63,953 nt of DNA from Vitrella brassicaformis. Lineage: Eukaryota > Sar > Vitrellaceae. The notes beneath the pieces were generated by a model. It saw only the letters and a list, made by a program, of their open reading frames with translations. It did no database searches and was not told the origin of the DNA. A program made the translations under genes and the position numbers. Below, piece by piece: positions 11,474-22,998 of this stretch. Position 1 is the first letter of the stretch; each line of letters opens with the position of its first letter. The stretch covers positions 60,904-124,856 of the forward strand of contig CDMY01000176.1 in NCBI GenBank assembly GCA_001179505.1. Reading direction: 5' to 3'.

Positions 11474-13948
11474 ATGAGTGGAATTCGCCGCAGCCTCGGT
11501 GACGGTGCCCGCCATCTGTGCGCCCTCCCCCTCCCGCCTCCCTGCCTACCCCCACCAGCCACACACAGGTGGCCGATCAAGTCGCTGTCTGCGGCAGCCA
11601 GGAGGCTTCAGCACTCATCGTCACCACCATCGTCGGTGTCTGCCGAGCCTTCTCAGCCGGCGCCGGCATGCAGGAGGCATGGCGAGCAGAGGAGTGAGGT
11701 CGTTGGTTATTATCGGTCTGCAGAAGGGAGGTCGCTGCTGCATCAGCCGAGGAGGGGGCAGATGATGGCTGGGCGGGGGAGGGCTATGTGTGAGCAGCGT
11801 CGGTGTTTTTTGGGTTTGCATCTGCCGCACCTGCCCGGCACTGACACGAAGCCCCTCCACCATGAAGACAGGAAACTCGTGCCGTAAGCAAAGCAGAGGG
11901 AGGAGGGCGAGGCGACCACATGCTGCGTAGGTTGAATTCCATCCATTGTCTATCGATTGTGTTGTGTGAGTCGTGCAGTTACAGCCCCGAGCAGTACTAT
12001 GACCTGGTGGTGGATGTGGAAAACTACGAGAAGTTCCTCCCATGGTGCCAGGTAACGTACACACAGACATCCACACACAGCACAGCACAGCACAGCCTTA
12101 TCGTTGGTTGTATCCTCTCACTGTGTGTGGGCTGGCCTGCCGTCTGTCTGTCTGTCTGTTTGTCTGTGGGCTGGCCTGTCCGTCTGGATGCATCAGGAGT
12201 CTCGTTTGGTGACCGAGGGCAACCCCGGTCCGGCGCGGGATGCGCACAAGACAGCCACCTCCGCCCGATTCAAGGCCGAGCTGGTCGTGGGGTTCAGGCT
12301 GTTCAAGTGAGCAAGGGGCAAAGGGGCCAGCCAGGATGGATGTCATGTCGTGTGTATGCCATCCATGTCTGTCATTTTGTGTAATGTATGTGTTGTTCCC
12401 CTTCCAGGGAGCGTTACACGTCGATAATCGACGGGACGCGCCCCAAGCTGATCAAGGTGTCGGCGGCCGACTCGAACATATTCGAAAGGCTGGTGGGGTG
12501 GGCTCTGACTGATGGACTGATGGATGCAGTGATAGATCGCATATGTGATGTGTGGATGCATTGTGTCTGCTGGTCTGTCGATGTATGTGTGTGTGTGTAG
12601 GTGAACATATGGCGCTTTGAGAACGGCCCCGAGCCCCAGACATGCTGGCTCACATTCACCATCGAATTCAAAGTCAGTCAGCCCCACACAATGACTGACC
12701 GTCACAAGACAAGCAATAAAGCAAATTGTGGTTGCTGCCTGTGTGTGTGTGTGTGTACTGGCCAGTTCGCATCCGTCTTCCACCAGCAGGCTGCGGGCCT
12801 CTTCCTCTCTGAGGTCTGTGCGTTGGTGGGTGGGTGTTTTGGTGCGACAGACACATCGTGTCGTGTGTTATGTGATGGTGTGACCAGGTTGCCCAAGCGA
12901 TGGTGCACTCATTCGACAAGCGAGCGTCTTTCCTATACGGTGGGCCAACAGGCCACACACGAGAGGAGAGAGAAGGGGGAGACACACACACACACGCAGT
13001 GCAGAGCAGTTTTTCTCTTTGTCGATGGATTGACCCAATCAGGTCGGTCGCAGCACATCAGCCCCGCCATCACAAGCCCATCGGTAACTGACACGGACAG
13101 AGAAATGATCCAGTCCCACAAGGAAACCCGCTCATATTGTCTCCTTCCTCTCCTTTCTTGCAGCGTGCCCCGGAGGCCCGTCCAATGCGCCTGGCGCAGC
13201 GGCCGGCAGAGGCGCCCCGAGCACCCGCCGTGGCACCAGCGAGGCCAGTCCCCACCCCCGCCCCGCCCCGTGCAGTGAGGCCACCGCCCACCCCCGTGGC
13301 TGCAGCAGCCGGCAGGAGGGAGCCGGCCGTTCTCGCGCCAGGCGAGCTGGAAGCCATCACCTCACGTAGAAAGGGGATATGAATGAAAGGCCGGGTGGGT
13401 CGGTGAGTGTGCGCTGATAGCATCCCTCCCTTCGTTTGTTCGTTGGTTTTGGTGTGTATCTTCAGTGGGCTCCCAGGTGACCTCGTTTTCGTTTTCCGAC
13501 TGGGCGCGCATGCTTTTGCGGATTCAGCAGCTGGAGAACGGCCAGAGGGTCAACTCCAGGGAGGCCAAGGCGCTGAGGAGCCTCGTGAGGCAACAGAAGC
13601 CCGAGGTACGTGTAATGAGAACAGGCAGACCGCGTGTGCATGTGTGTGTGCTGCGCGTTGATCGTCATGTCATCGATATATCATCAGGTGGGTATAGTCT
13701 TTGTGGCGTATGATCCGTTCTTTCACCACCCGCACGAGGGACAGACCTCGGGGGACTCGCCAGAAGAGGTCAGCCAGGCAGGCAGGCAATGAGGCAGGGA
13801 GGAAGGAATTCAACACGTTGAAGCCGTCAGTCAGTCAGTCACGGCTTATCTTATCTCATGTGTGTGTGGTTGTGTTGCGTGTAAACCACGTGCTGTGCAG
13901 ATATCCCTGGTGATGAATCTGCGTGAAGTGCTGGAAGACGCCATGTGA
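11474..13948 (+). CDS. COQ10: COQ10-type START/polyketide-cyclase protein with C-terminal extension
   Basis: Twelve exons (11474-11883, 11979-12051, 12197-12306, 12408-12492, 12601-12672, 12766-12813, 12888-12939, 13043-13083, 13164-13365, 13466-13605, 13688-13768, 13901-13948) give 453 residues with consistent phases. Residues 1-135 are Arg/Ser/Pro-rich, fitting a mitochondrial presequence. Residues about 136-284 match coenzyme Q-binding COQ10: YSPEQYYDLVVDVENYEKF then LPWC at the start, KERYTS in the middle, WRFENGPE, and the C-terminal helix VAQAMVHSFDKRA. COQ10 proteins bind ubiquinone and support its biosynthesis and respiratory function in mitochondria. Unusually, the frame continues through a Pro/Ala-rich linker into about 90 further residues (FSFSDWARMLLRIQQLENGQ; VGIVFVAYDPFFHHP) that I do not recognise; typical COQ10 ends near residue 285 of this model. 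The junction at 13365/13466 keeps the frame. A separate downstream gene is possible but would need its own start. Confidence 0.8.
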
Positions 13949-14662
13949 TGTGACCGACAGATGGATGGAGGGAGGGATGGAGGGAGGGAGGGAGGGATGG
14001 ATGTGTGCCTATCTGTGTGTGCGTGTCGACTCGACATGGTTGTGACAACAAATAGCCATCTGGGTGTGTTTTCCCAGGTGGCATGGGCCCATGCCATGAA
14101 TGGTCGTGTGTGTGTGTGTGCAATGCAGTCAATGTGGTTTCTTTCTCAGTTCTCAGTGACGGACGGACGGACGGACGATACACACACGTGTGCAGTGCAC
14201 GGGACACATTTGTAGTCAGTCATTCACTGTGATGAGTGAGTGGATGGGATGACCTGTGTTTGTGTCTGTCTACCCTTACTAACAACGTATATGTATTACA
14301 CGTCTCACCGTCATGTTAGCGAGCGAATTACACACACACACCGACAGACAGACATCAATCGCCATCATGTCATGACAGCTGGCCAGCCACAGATTTGATA
14401 GAAAACGACGGTCAGTCACGATAAATACCGACAGCATGGCATGCTACCCACAATGTAAGGATGGAGGAATGCATTCATTATGTATGCACATATATGTGCA
14501 GGGGACACGCAAGTCAAGTGGCAGCTGGCGACACAACACACACAAAAATACATAGGCATCACACAGACAGACAGACAGGCAGACAGCAGCCCCCCTACCC
14601 CTACACCTTCACCCCACCCCCTGTGCGCCACAACCTGGTGTGTCTACGCATCGCATCGCTCA
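13949..14662. repeat. convergent intergenic region rich in simple repeats
   Basis: Between two convergent stop codons. It holds (GGGA/GGAT)n at about 13966-14000, GACG units near 14158-14175, CA tracts and a TCTG-type tract (14560-14590). No credible coding frame. Confidence 0.55.
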
Positions 14663-17600
14663 TCACTCGATGAGCCGCTCACCGCCCTCGATCCCTGCTC
14701 TACCACTCCCATTCCCTCTCCCCTCTCTCTCCCCGCTGCTGCTGCCGCCATCCTCTGAGCTGCTGCTGTCGGGTTGGCGTGCGACCTCTTGCCATGGTTC
14801 GACCTCCCCGTCCCCCGTGTCGTCGTCTGCATCCTCATCAGAGTCGGTCTCTCGCTGCTGCCTGGCGGCGTGCTGCCTCGAGTCTCTGTCGGTGTCTGTG
14901 GTCTCTTCTTCTACTTCTGGGATGCCGACCTCCTGTTCGCCGTCTTGCTCGTCATCCTGCTCCTGCTCCAGGCTGGTGTCGTTGGCAGCCTCCACTTGCT
15001 GCTGCTGCTCATCCAGAGCGTCTTGGTCCGCTGCAGGCTGGCTGTCTGCCGCCCCGTTTCTTCCCTCCCTTCTCTCGCTGGCAGCATCTTCCTGCTGGAT
15101 GACGGCTGGTGGTGGTGGTGGTGCTGGTTCCTTGTTGGCGTCATTGTTCTCCGCGGCCGTGTCGTTACTCTCATCATCAGAGCTGTCCTTCTTCCCTGCC
15201 CCTTCCTGTGACATCGCTTCAGCCTCCTCCACAGTGGCTGCATCCTTCTGGACAGGTGCTGCATTGTCAGCTGCCTTGGCGTCAGTCGACGCCTGTCCCC
15301 CCGGCCCCCCCGGGCCGTCCTCCCCTCCCTCCGGTGGCTGTGGCGGCTGTGGCGCTTGTGGCCGCTTTTCAGAGCGCTCCGCACTGCTGGCCACAACGAC
15401 AGGCTCCTCCTCTTGCTCCTCGATGACCATCTGACACGATTTGTGGGCTGCGTCGGGAAGCACGATGAAGGAATACGACAGAGCGTCGAGCATCAGGGGA
15501 TCATCCCGGTGGACAACGTTCGGGTGGAGAGCAGGCATGACCGTCTCGTTGGTGGCGGGGTCGACGGTCGGTTCCAGGCGCTGGCCGTTGAGGCTCATTG
15601 CTGTCGAGTCGGGGTCAGGCGAGGAAAAGATGTAGTCGAGCCGACGGGCGCCGCGGGTCTTGAAGGAGATAGAATAGGACTTCTTCTTGTCGAAGTTCAG
15701 TAATAAAATCGCCACGCCGCCCGGATGCTCCTTGGCGCACTGGGCATAGATCCGCAGAGGGGGCGTCTTGACCCCTTCCACCCCGAGCGCGTCCCACAGC
15801 CCGCCACCAGTGGCCGGCCGCCTCCTGGTCTTCAGCCCTCCTCTCCGATTAGCCTCGATCCTCCGCAGAAGTGAGCTCTTTCCCTCCTGCGGCACGTGCC
15901 TCGCGCACTGCACATCGCCCTCCATGACGTCGCAGGCCAGTGAGGGCTTCCTGCTGTTGGGTCGGGGAGGGCCCCTGCCGACCATTCTGTCGGGTGATGA
16001 CTGGAGGTTGAACTTGGGGTTGATGGCGGGGGATCCCATGATCTTGTTCCACAGGATGGACGTGTAGAGGTCGGGCATGGGGGCGTAGGTCTGGTTGTGC
16101 AGGAGGCCGTAGAGGCCACCCACGAGGGTCTGCCGGCACCAGTGGGTGTAAGATTGCGCCGCCGCCATGCCCAGAGAGTCAAGGTACCAAAACCCAGAAT
16201 AATAGTTCATCGTGACCAGCCTGAGACCAGACGAGACGAGACGTCACACCCGCACCGCATATATGCAGGTAACGAAACCCCTCCACCCTGTCAGCTGCAT
16301 GTGCGCTACCTGCTTCCGGAGTTGTATGCTCCCCCCGCCTCGCCCATCCAGACTTCAGTGCCCGGCGCACGTTTTGCCGTGACGGTGGCCACGTCACGCA
16401 CCAGTGGCAGCTCCCACCGCAACATGTAGGACGGATCAAGCGCCTTGTTCTTCACCTCAGGATCCACCCTGCCGGACAAATCGAACCGAACCAGAGATAT
16501 ATGCAAACCGAAGCAGAGAGATGTGTGTTTGTGGGCTGCTGGGCTGGCTGTGTGGAGCCTCCCTCGTGTCTGGCTCACCCGGCGCCAAGAACGTACTGCA
16601 GTCAAAGCAGCGGCACAAAAAAAAGGAAGGCAAGGCAAGGCAAGGCAAGGCCAGCAGCGAACCGATCAATGATAGCGTGTGTAGTGTAGTGCAATCCCCG
16701 ATCCCGTCAGCATTGCTTACGTTGTGGTGGGTATAGGCGTCAAGCCTCATGTCCCGTTGGGCGAGCTCGTCGAAGAGCTGTGCGGTGTATTTTTCATCGA
16801 ACGTCGAATCCATGCCGACCAGCATTGGCCTCCCGGCTCCAATCAAGGAAGGAGCGCCGCCCTCAGACCCGTTGACTGGTGCAAACGACCACTCTGGGAC
16901 ACCGTCTGCACACAACGATTGACATCCATGATACATCACAAAGAGTACAGGTGTGTTGTGTGCGTGTTAGATGCATGCATGCTCACTCACGCCAGATCTT
17001 GTCGATCAGCTGCCTGGTTTGTTGGATCATTTTGACGGCCTCCTCGACGTCAAAGTGGGCGGTGATGGCGGTTTCCGACCACAACTCATTGCCCATCTGT
17101 GTGGCACACAACATCAGCACAGGCGAGGCGCTCTGCTGTCTGTAACTTCGGTAGTGTCCTTCTTCCTCCTTTTCACCTCGACAGCGTATAGAGGCGCATC
17201 GGACTCTTTGGCCCACCGCAACAGACGCTCAGCTGATGGGAGTCAACACACACGTACACGCACTCACACAGATGTCCATTCTGTGTCCATAGAACCAACG
17301 ACTGACTCACCGTCTGCAGGGTCCCAGACTCCCTCGTAAGACAGGTGACCGACCTTCCTCCGGCCGTACAGAGCGTTCAGACCAAACGCAAGAACACAGC
17401 CAGCCTCCTGAGGGACGCCACGTAGACACGCAAGGCGACGTCTGGCAAAGCAGCAATCGTCAGCGTGCGTGTGCGTACCTTGCAGTAGTTGGAGAGCTCC
17501 AGGAAGCGCGAGTGAGAGAAGCAACCGCCGATGAAGCCCAGCCTACATGACACACACGCACACACACAAGGGCGTCGCTATGCCATGATCGACCTTTATG

Positions 17601-18369
17601 TTGCTCTTCGCCCGCCTGCCCGCCTGACCTGTCGTCTGGATCTTTCTTCATCTCTTGGGGGCAGGCCTCGCCGTCCTCGCGGTAATAAATGTGGTCCTGA
17701 CACACACACGCACACGTGCCGCAGGTATGTTTGGTGTATGGATGGATAGTGGTCGAGTGGCTGGGCTGACCTGCAGGCTGCCTCCAATGCGCAGGATGAA
17801 AGGGGCGAGCGCCTTGCCTGCCGGGATGAGCTTGCTGAAGTCCACTGAGTTGAGACCGACATGATGCCAAGGACAGATGCCGTAGTCACACTTATCCTCG
17901 GGCCACCAGTCCAGATTCGCACACACGAACCCCAGCGGGTTCTCTGGAGCCGGCCCCTCCAGTGCTTCAGCCGGGGGCTGCTCATCTGCAGGCTCGATCA
18001 GCGACAAGGACACGACCACGGACGAAGACGCTGGGGCCAGGCCGCGCCCGAACTGCAGGTCGCTTATATCGCTGTTGATGGACGCCTTGCGGGGCGCGGT
18101 GTCCGTGACGATTCCCAATAGCGCATCACTCTCGTGCAGCCGGGGGAGAAAGAAGCTGAAGATGATCCTGCAGAAAACAAGCACGGCGCACGAGAAAGAC
18201 AAAAGCGTGAGCGATGCCGGGCCCTGCTTCTTCGCTGCGTCTTCTGTGTTGTGTTTGTGTTTGTGCTTGTGCTTGTGCTTCTTTCTTACGTGGCCAAAGC
18301 GGCGGCGAGCAGGGACACTGTGAATATTTTAAGGGCCAGCTTCCGCATGCCCTGGTGAGTTGCAGACAT
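14663..18369 (-). CDS. heparanase-like glycoside hydrolase (GH79) with acidic C-terminal tail
   Basis: Eleven exons in transcript order: 18369-18290, 18167-17771, 17696-17629, 17542-17479, 17407-17311, 17232-17177, 17096-16991, 16905-16721, 16595-16579 (17 nt), 16468-16310, 16220-14663; 928 residues. Residues about 8-34 are a hydrophobic signal or type II anchor. Heparanase landmarks follow in order: FILRIGGSLQ, VLAFGLNALYG, MGNELWSE with the likely acid/base Glu258, LDAYTHHNY, EVWMGEAGGAY with the likely nucleophile Glu400, then YSGFWYLDSLGMAA and the C-terminal lobe AMSLNGQRLEP and ALSYSFIVLPDA. GH79 enzymes cleave glucuronic-acid linkages in glycans; the substrate here is unknown. From about residue 690 the protein is a long Glu/Asp/Gln-rich tail, absent from characterised heparanases, ending near a stop at 14663. 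The gene is divergent from the PLD gene with 86 bp between starts. Confidence 0.85.
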
Positions 18370-18455
18370 CGCCTTCGTTTCTGATCCCTCGACACTGGAC
18401 GAGAAGCGCGCAGACCTCATTCCGTGAAACCGCTCCACCAAACTGTTGACGCACG

Positions 18456-21254
18456 ATGAATCTCCTCTGCCTTCTTTACAGCTTTGCTTTGTTGTCGGTC
18501 ACTGCGACTGGCGGCAACACTTCTGCAGTGCAAAGCGACAGACTGAGTGCCATCCATGCGCACACTGCCGGAACAGCCGGTGCCGCCAGGGGCAGTGCCG
18601 ACTGGAAGGGCACCTTTCCAGAGCGAAAGTGCACCTTCCACCCGATTGTGTGCTCGAATTCGTTTGACAAAAGGCACCTTGGCTACTATGAGCAGGTAGC
18701 TGACCAGACGACTCACTACCGTCCACATTGCATGCATGTGCTGGTGCCTTGTGTGTAACAACAGCTCTACGAAATCCTCACAGATCCAAACCTGGGCAAA
18801 GGCAGCGAAATTATCTTCACGGGTACACATAGAGACATCGGTTGGCAGCGGGTATGTGAAGTTGACGGGCGTGTCTCGGCTTCTCTGTCTCTCTTGCATG
18901 TAGGCTACAAGATTGATGTGTCCACACGCCTGCTTGGCGCATGGGTATCTGCCGACAACCCGCCGCTGTCATTTTTGTTCAAGAAGTTGATCGAGAAAAA
19001 CGTGAAGATTCATGTGGTCTTCTGGCAAAACATCGGTAATTCACATGAGGGAGTGGACTGACTACAACTGATCGGTGGGTGCCTCCGTTGTCCAGGCACC
19101 TTCACCCTTGACGCTGTCACGACGACCGCATACAATGTGAACGAACAGGTGACCGATTCGTACCGGCAATGGTACGTGTTGTGCGTTCTTTGATGGACTC
19201 ACCCAGATTGTCTGACTGACATGCAGGCCAAACAGCTTGACAGAATGGGCGTGCGAGTCTTCATCGACGTTGGCACGGAGTATGGGACCGCAAAAATGGC
19301 CAATTCGAATCACATGAAAAGGTCAATTTGTCAGGTTGGCTGCGTTGCCGCGTTATCGAATGCTAGGTCCATTGTGTTTGCGTCAGTCTTGTTATCAATC
19401 GTGAGGTGGCCTTCATCGGCGGCCTGGACATTGACCCAGAGCGTGTTGACTCGCCAGAACACCGACATGACAATCCCTCAAGATACGCTCCGAAAAAGCC
19501 AGGTTGCGCCACTGAGTATTGAGCAGAACAGAGCGAATGGGAGACACGACAATGTAACATGACTTGCAGGTAATCTGCAGAAGCCTTGGCAAGATATTCA
19601 CAGTCGTTTGACGGGCCAGGCAGCAAAAGACATTGCCTACATCCACGTCCACAGGCAGGCAAATCTCTACACACAAGGGAGGTCTTCTATCTTCTCCCCT
19701 TCCCGTGTTCGAATTCGATGGCAGGAGGGGTGCAAAATCTACAAGTCCGACTCCTCCTCTTGGCTCGGTGGCCTCCTCAGCGGCGCAGTGGCTATCTTTC
19801 GAGACATCGTCGATGACGACTTGGCCGCCATCCGCGACAAAATGTGCACGGGGTCGTACATGCCGCCGTGGGACTACGAAGCGCCACGATTCGATTTCAC
19901 GCCGTACTTGGAGAAACACAAGGGCTTCCCCGGAACGTGCCAGATTCTGCTATCTGGCACGAGAAACTTCTTGAAAACGCCAGAATCCATAACTGTCACC
20001 AGCATTATGGTGCGGAGAGCGAGAGAAAAACAGTCGAACGTGCCTATGTCTGTATGTCTGTACTTGATGTCTGTGTCTATCAGGATGATTATGTCAGACT
20101 GATTGGCAATGCGGAGCGCTATGTGTATCTCGAGACTCAATACTTTGTTGGGCTCGCAGCGGACGTCGACTGCAAGGCGGCACTGCAGTCAGAGGACGGC
20201 AACTTCCACCCAAGAAACGCGGTCCCTGCCGCAATCTTCGAGCGCATCACCAAAGCCATGGACAACAAGGAGGACTTCTCCTTCGTGCTGTCCGTGCCAC
20301 TCGCCCCCTGTACGCGATGTGTGCTTCTCTGTGCGCGTTGTGTCTCATGTCTCCTTTCATCTGTCCCAGATCCCACACTGCCCCTCTACGCGGTCCTCAT
20401 GAGCCTTTTCCACGAGCGGTGTGGCATGGTTTCCCAGCTTGAGCGCTACCGGAGCAAACACAACGTCCGAGAACCACTCAAGCGCTATTTCAGCGTCTAT
20501 TTCCACGGCAGGGTGGCCAACCTGGCTTCTGCCCGTGGGGCAGTGGCTTACGCCACCTACGTCCACAGCAAGATGCTGATCGTAGACGACAGGTATTGCC
20601 ACCTTCGGGAAGTCCTGATCATGTGTCTCGATTGCCCTCTGTCTGTCTGTCTGTCTGTCTCCAGATACGCCCATGTGGGCAGTGCAAATTGTGTGACGGG
20701 CAGGGAGTAAACCAATGACAACTGAGTTACACTTCGGTACCCGTTGTATTCGTCAGGCAACGACCGCTCCATGACGGGCGAGGGAGACGCGGAGGCCAAC
20801 GTGCGATTCACAGCCGGGAGCGCCAAGCCCGACACGAATGGCGTCGTGGAGCTCAGGAAGAAGGTGTTCGGGTACCTGTTTCCCTACCTGACGTTTGACC
20901 CGTTCTCCACATATAAGCGCAGCTTCTCAGAGATGGTGAGCGATGCCGTCGACGAGGCCGGCGAGGAGGTGGCGCAGCAGACGGGGTTGGACTGGGCCCA
21001 CGGGACGCTCCAAGGGAAGCCTCTGAGGGAGCTACCTAACTGGGAGAAAATCACTGGAGGTGAGGCACACACAGGAACAAATGGACGAGACAGAGACAGA
21101 TGTCGTGTCAGGGTTCAACTACATCGACTTGGGCCACACCATCGACGACAGTGCTCTGCCTCTGCTGTGGCCGCTCACCAAGGACATATTCGGCGAGCCA
21201 CGCAGCTGGAGGGGCACTTCCAACGCCACCAGCCTCGCCTATCTGGCGTGGTGA
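18456..21254 (+). CDS. secreted phospholipase D superfamily protein (two HKD motifs)
   Basis: Twelve exons (18456-18695, 18765-18822, 18904-19035, 19096-19148, 19227-19321, 19387-19502, 19570-20009, 20084-20309, 20370-20592, 20665-20690, 20757-21059, 21112-21254) give 684 residues, all phases closing. A signal peptide is predicted at 1-18 (MNLLCLLYSFALLSVTAT). The first HKD-like motif is HMKSLVIN (His190, Lys192) followed by REVAFIGGLDI; the usual Asp is Asn. A PLD-type segment follows (WQDIHSRLTGQAA), then ERYVYLETQYF, and the second motif HSKMLIVDD (His519, Lys521, Asp526) with AHVGSAN and NDRSMTGEGDAE. This order matches eukaryotic PLD, which hydrolyses phosphodiester bonds of phospholipids through a phospho-histidine. 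The N-terminal PX/PH or C2 domains of cytosolic PLDs are absent and a signal peptide is present, so it probably acts in the secretory path or outside. Exon 7 may hide a further small intron around residue 290. Confidence 0.85.
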
Positions 21255-22469
21255 GAGGGGGTGATTGATTGATTGATGGACCTGCGGAGCGGGGCGAGGA
21301 CTGTTATGGTCGTGATGCTACAATTGATGGACGTGACTCTTGAGTTGTCCGGTGAACAGCCTTAGTTGGTGGATAAAGCAGCGGAAGTCATGCAAGCATA
21401 CAGGAAAAGCGAATGGGACACTCACTGACACGGTCCGGAAAAAGACAGAGACACACGCTGAGACTCGCGATCGTCAACACATTCGGTTGGAAGGACAGAC
21501 ACTGAAGGAAGGCACGGTAGCCACCTCACGCTTCCCCCCTCTCTATAAAGCCACACGCACGCCACGCACGCATAGAAGTGTGTCGGTGCAGTGCATGCGA
21601 GTGTGCTGCAGTGCACTCACTGCACCCCACCCAGCCTACCCCTGTACAAACAAATACTCGCGACTGTCACGTCACACGTGCCCTGCGATTCCCTGACTAC
21701 CCGTGTGCTGCCATCGCATCGGATCGCATCGCATGCCATCGACTGATGGACCGACCCGACCCACATTGTGTGTGTGTGTGTGTGCGCCCCCTCCCTCCCT
21801 CCCTACTCATAAAGCCATTACATCGGGTGTGGTGTGGGTGGTGAGTGAGTGGACGGTGCCGCCACCAAAAATGGGGGCGCACCGATCTGTATCATGTAGG
21901 TGAGGTGGGGATGGAAAGGATGGACTGGGTGCCGTGCAGCCCTGGCGAGTGAGTGTAGTGGACGGACGCGTGAATGAATTTGTGAATGAATCATGCATGT
22001 ACCATGAACGTCGAACCTGCTCTAAAACACAGTCTAGTGTGAAGCTTCCCCTCGGGCCTAATCCTTCCTTACCAGGTGGAGGATCAGCCCAGTTCGTTCG
22101 ACACAGCTCTCGCCACCCCCACACCCCGAGAGCGCCCCAAAACCGATGGTCGAATGAGCCACTACTGTATGCATTGCATGGCTGGCATGTGGAAAAAAGG
22201 CGTGGTGAATAAAACGCACCAAACACGCAGGCACGTCACAGTCACACAGCCGCCCACCCCACCCGGACACACTGCCACATCAGACCGACCCCCAAAAAAC
22301 CACTGAATGAATGAATGAATGAATGGATCGGCATGGCGTGCCTACGCATGCACGCCATGCCCTTCCTTCCTACACCCCCACTAGCCACAACAAATCAGTC
22401 AATCGAGAGAGAAAGGGATGGCAGGCAAGGCTCGGCGCCTTCACACACTCACGCAGTCCCATGACCCAT
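21255..22469. other. convergent intergenic region, no supported gene
   Basis: About 1.2 kb between convergent stops. Contents: GATT repeats near 21268, CA/TG tracts (21768-21786), GAAT units at 22303-22323. Open frames here have no splice-compatible continuation and low-complexity translations, so none is called. Confidence 0.5.
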
Positions 22470-22966
22470 CTATAAATTACTCCCCGTGTGGCCATCCACA
22501 CGAATCGGCCTGTCCGCCGACTGTTCCGCCAGTCTCCGTGGCAGTGTGCCGGGAGTGGGTGGCGGTGGGACTGGGACAAGAGAAGGCGGCCCCACAGGTC
22601 GGTATGACCGCGACGCCGGGTACTCGCCGTTGATCACCTCTTGAGCCGTGTCGTCGCCCTCTGCCGGCACCGGCTCTGGATGAACGAACAGCAGCACCAG
22701 CGGCAGATAGATAGATAGATGTGTACCAGTAGAGGCAGGCAGAGAGGCATCTTGTGTGGTGTGGTGTGGTGTGCATTGCATACCTGTGCACTTGAGTGAA
22801 GCTCCCTGTACGTCGGTGAAGCACAGGAAGGCGGCGCCGTCGAGGTCGAGGCCCTCCTTGCAGTCCGTGATGGCCGTCTCGTTGCCCTGGCAGTCGGGAC
22901 GAGACACTACCGTGCGGTTGCCCAGGTACAGAGCGTAGATGTTGATTGCCTTGCCGAACCCTGCGG

Positions 22967-22998
<32 letters not shown>

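Noticed and set aside
13954-14010. Possible CRISPR-like or telomeric repeat (GGGA/GGAT units)
   Set aside because: Simple short-unit repeats without spacers or telomeric consensus, in a eukaryotic intergenic region; ordinary microsatellite.
14640-15434. Ser/Leu-rich plus-strand ORF of 264 codons
   Set aside because: It is the complement of the acidic tail of the GH79 protein. Ser/Leu-rich composition is what the reverse of Glu/Asp/Gln codons gives.
20627-20664. TCTG repeat inside the PLD gene as a repeat expansion in coding sequence
   Set aside because: It lies in an intron just before the acceptor at 20664 and fits the general intron pattern here.
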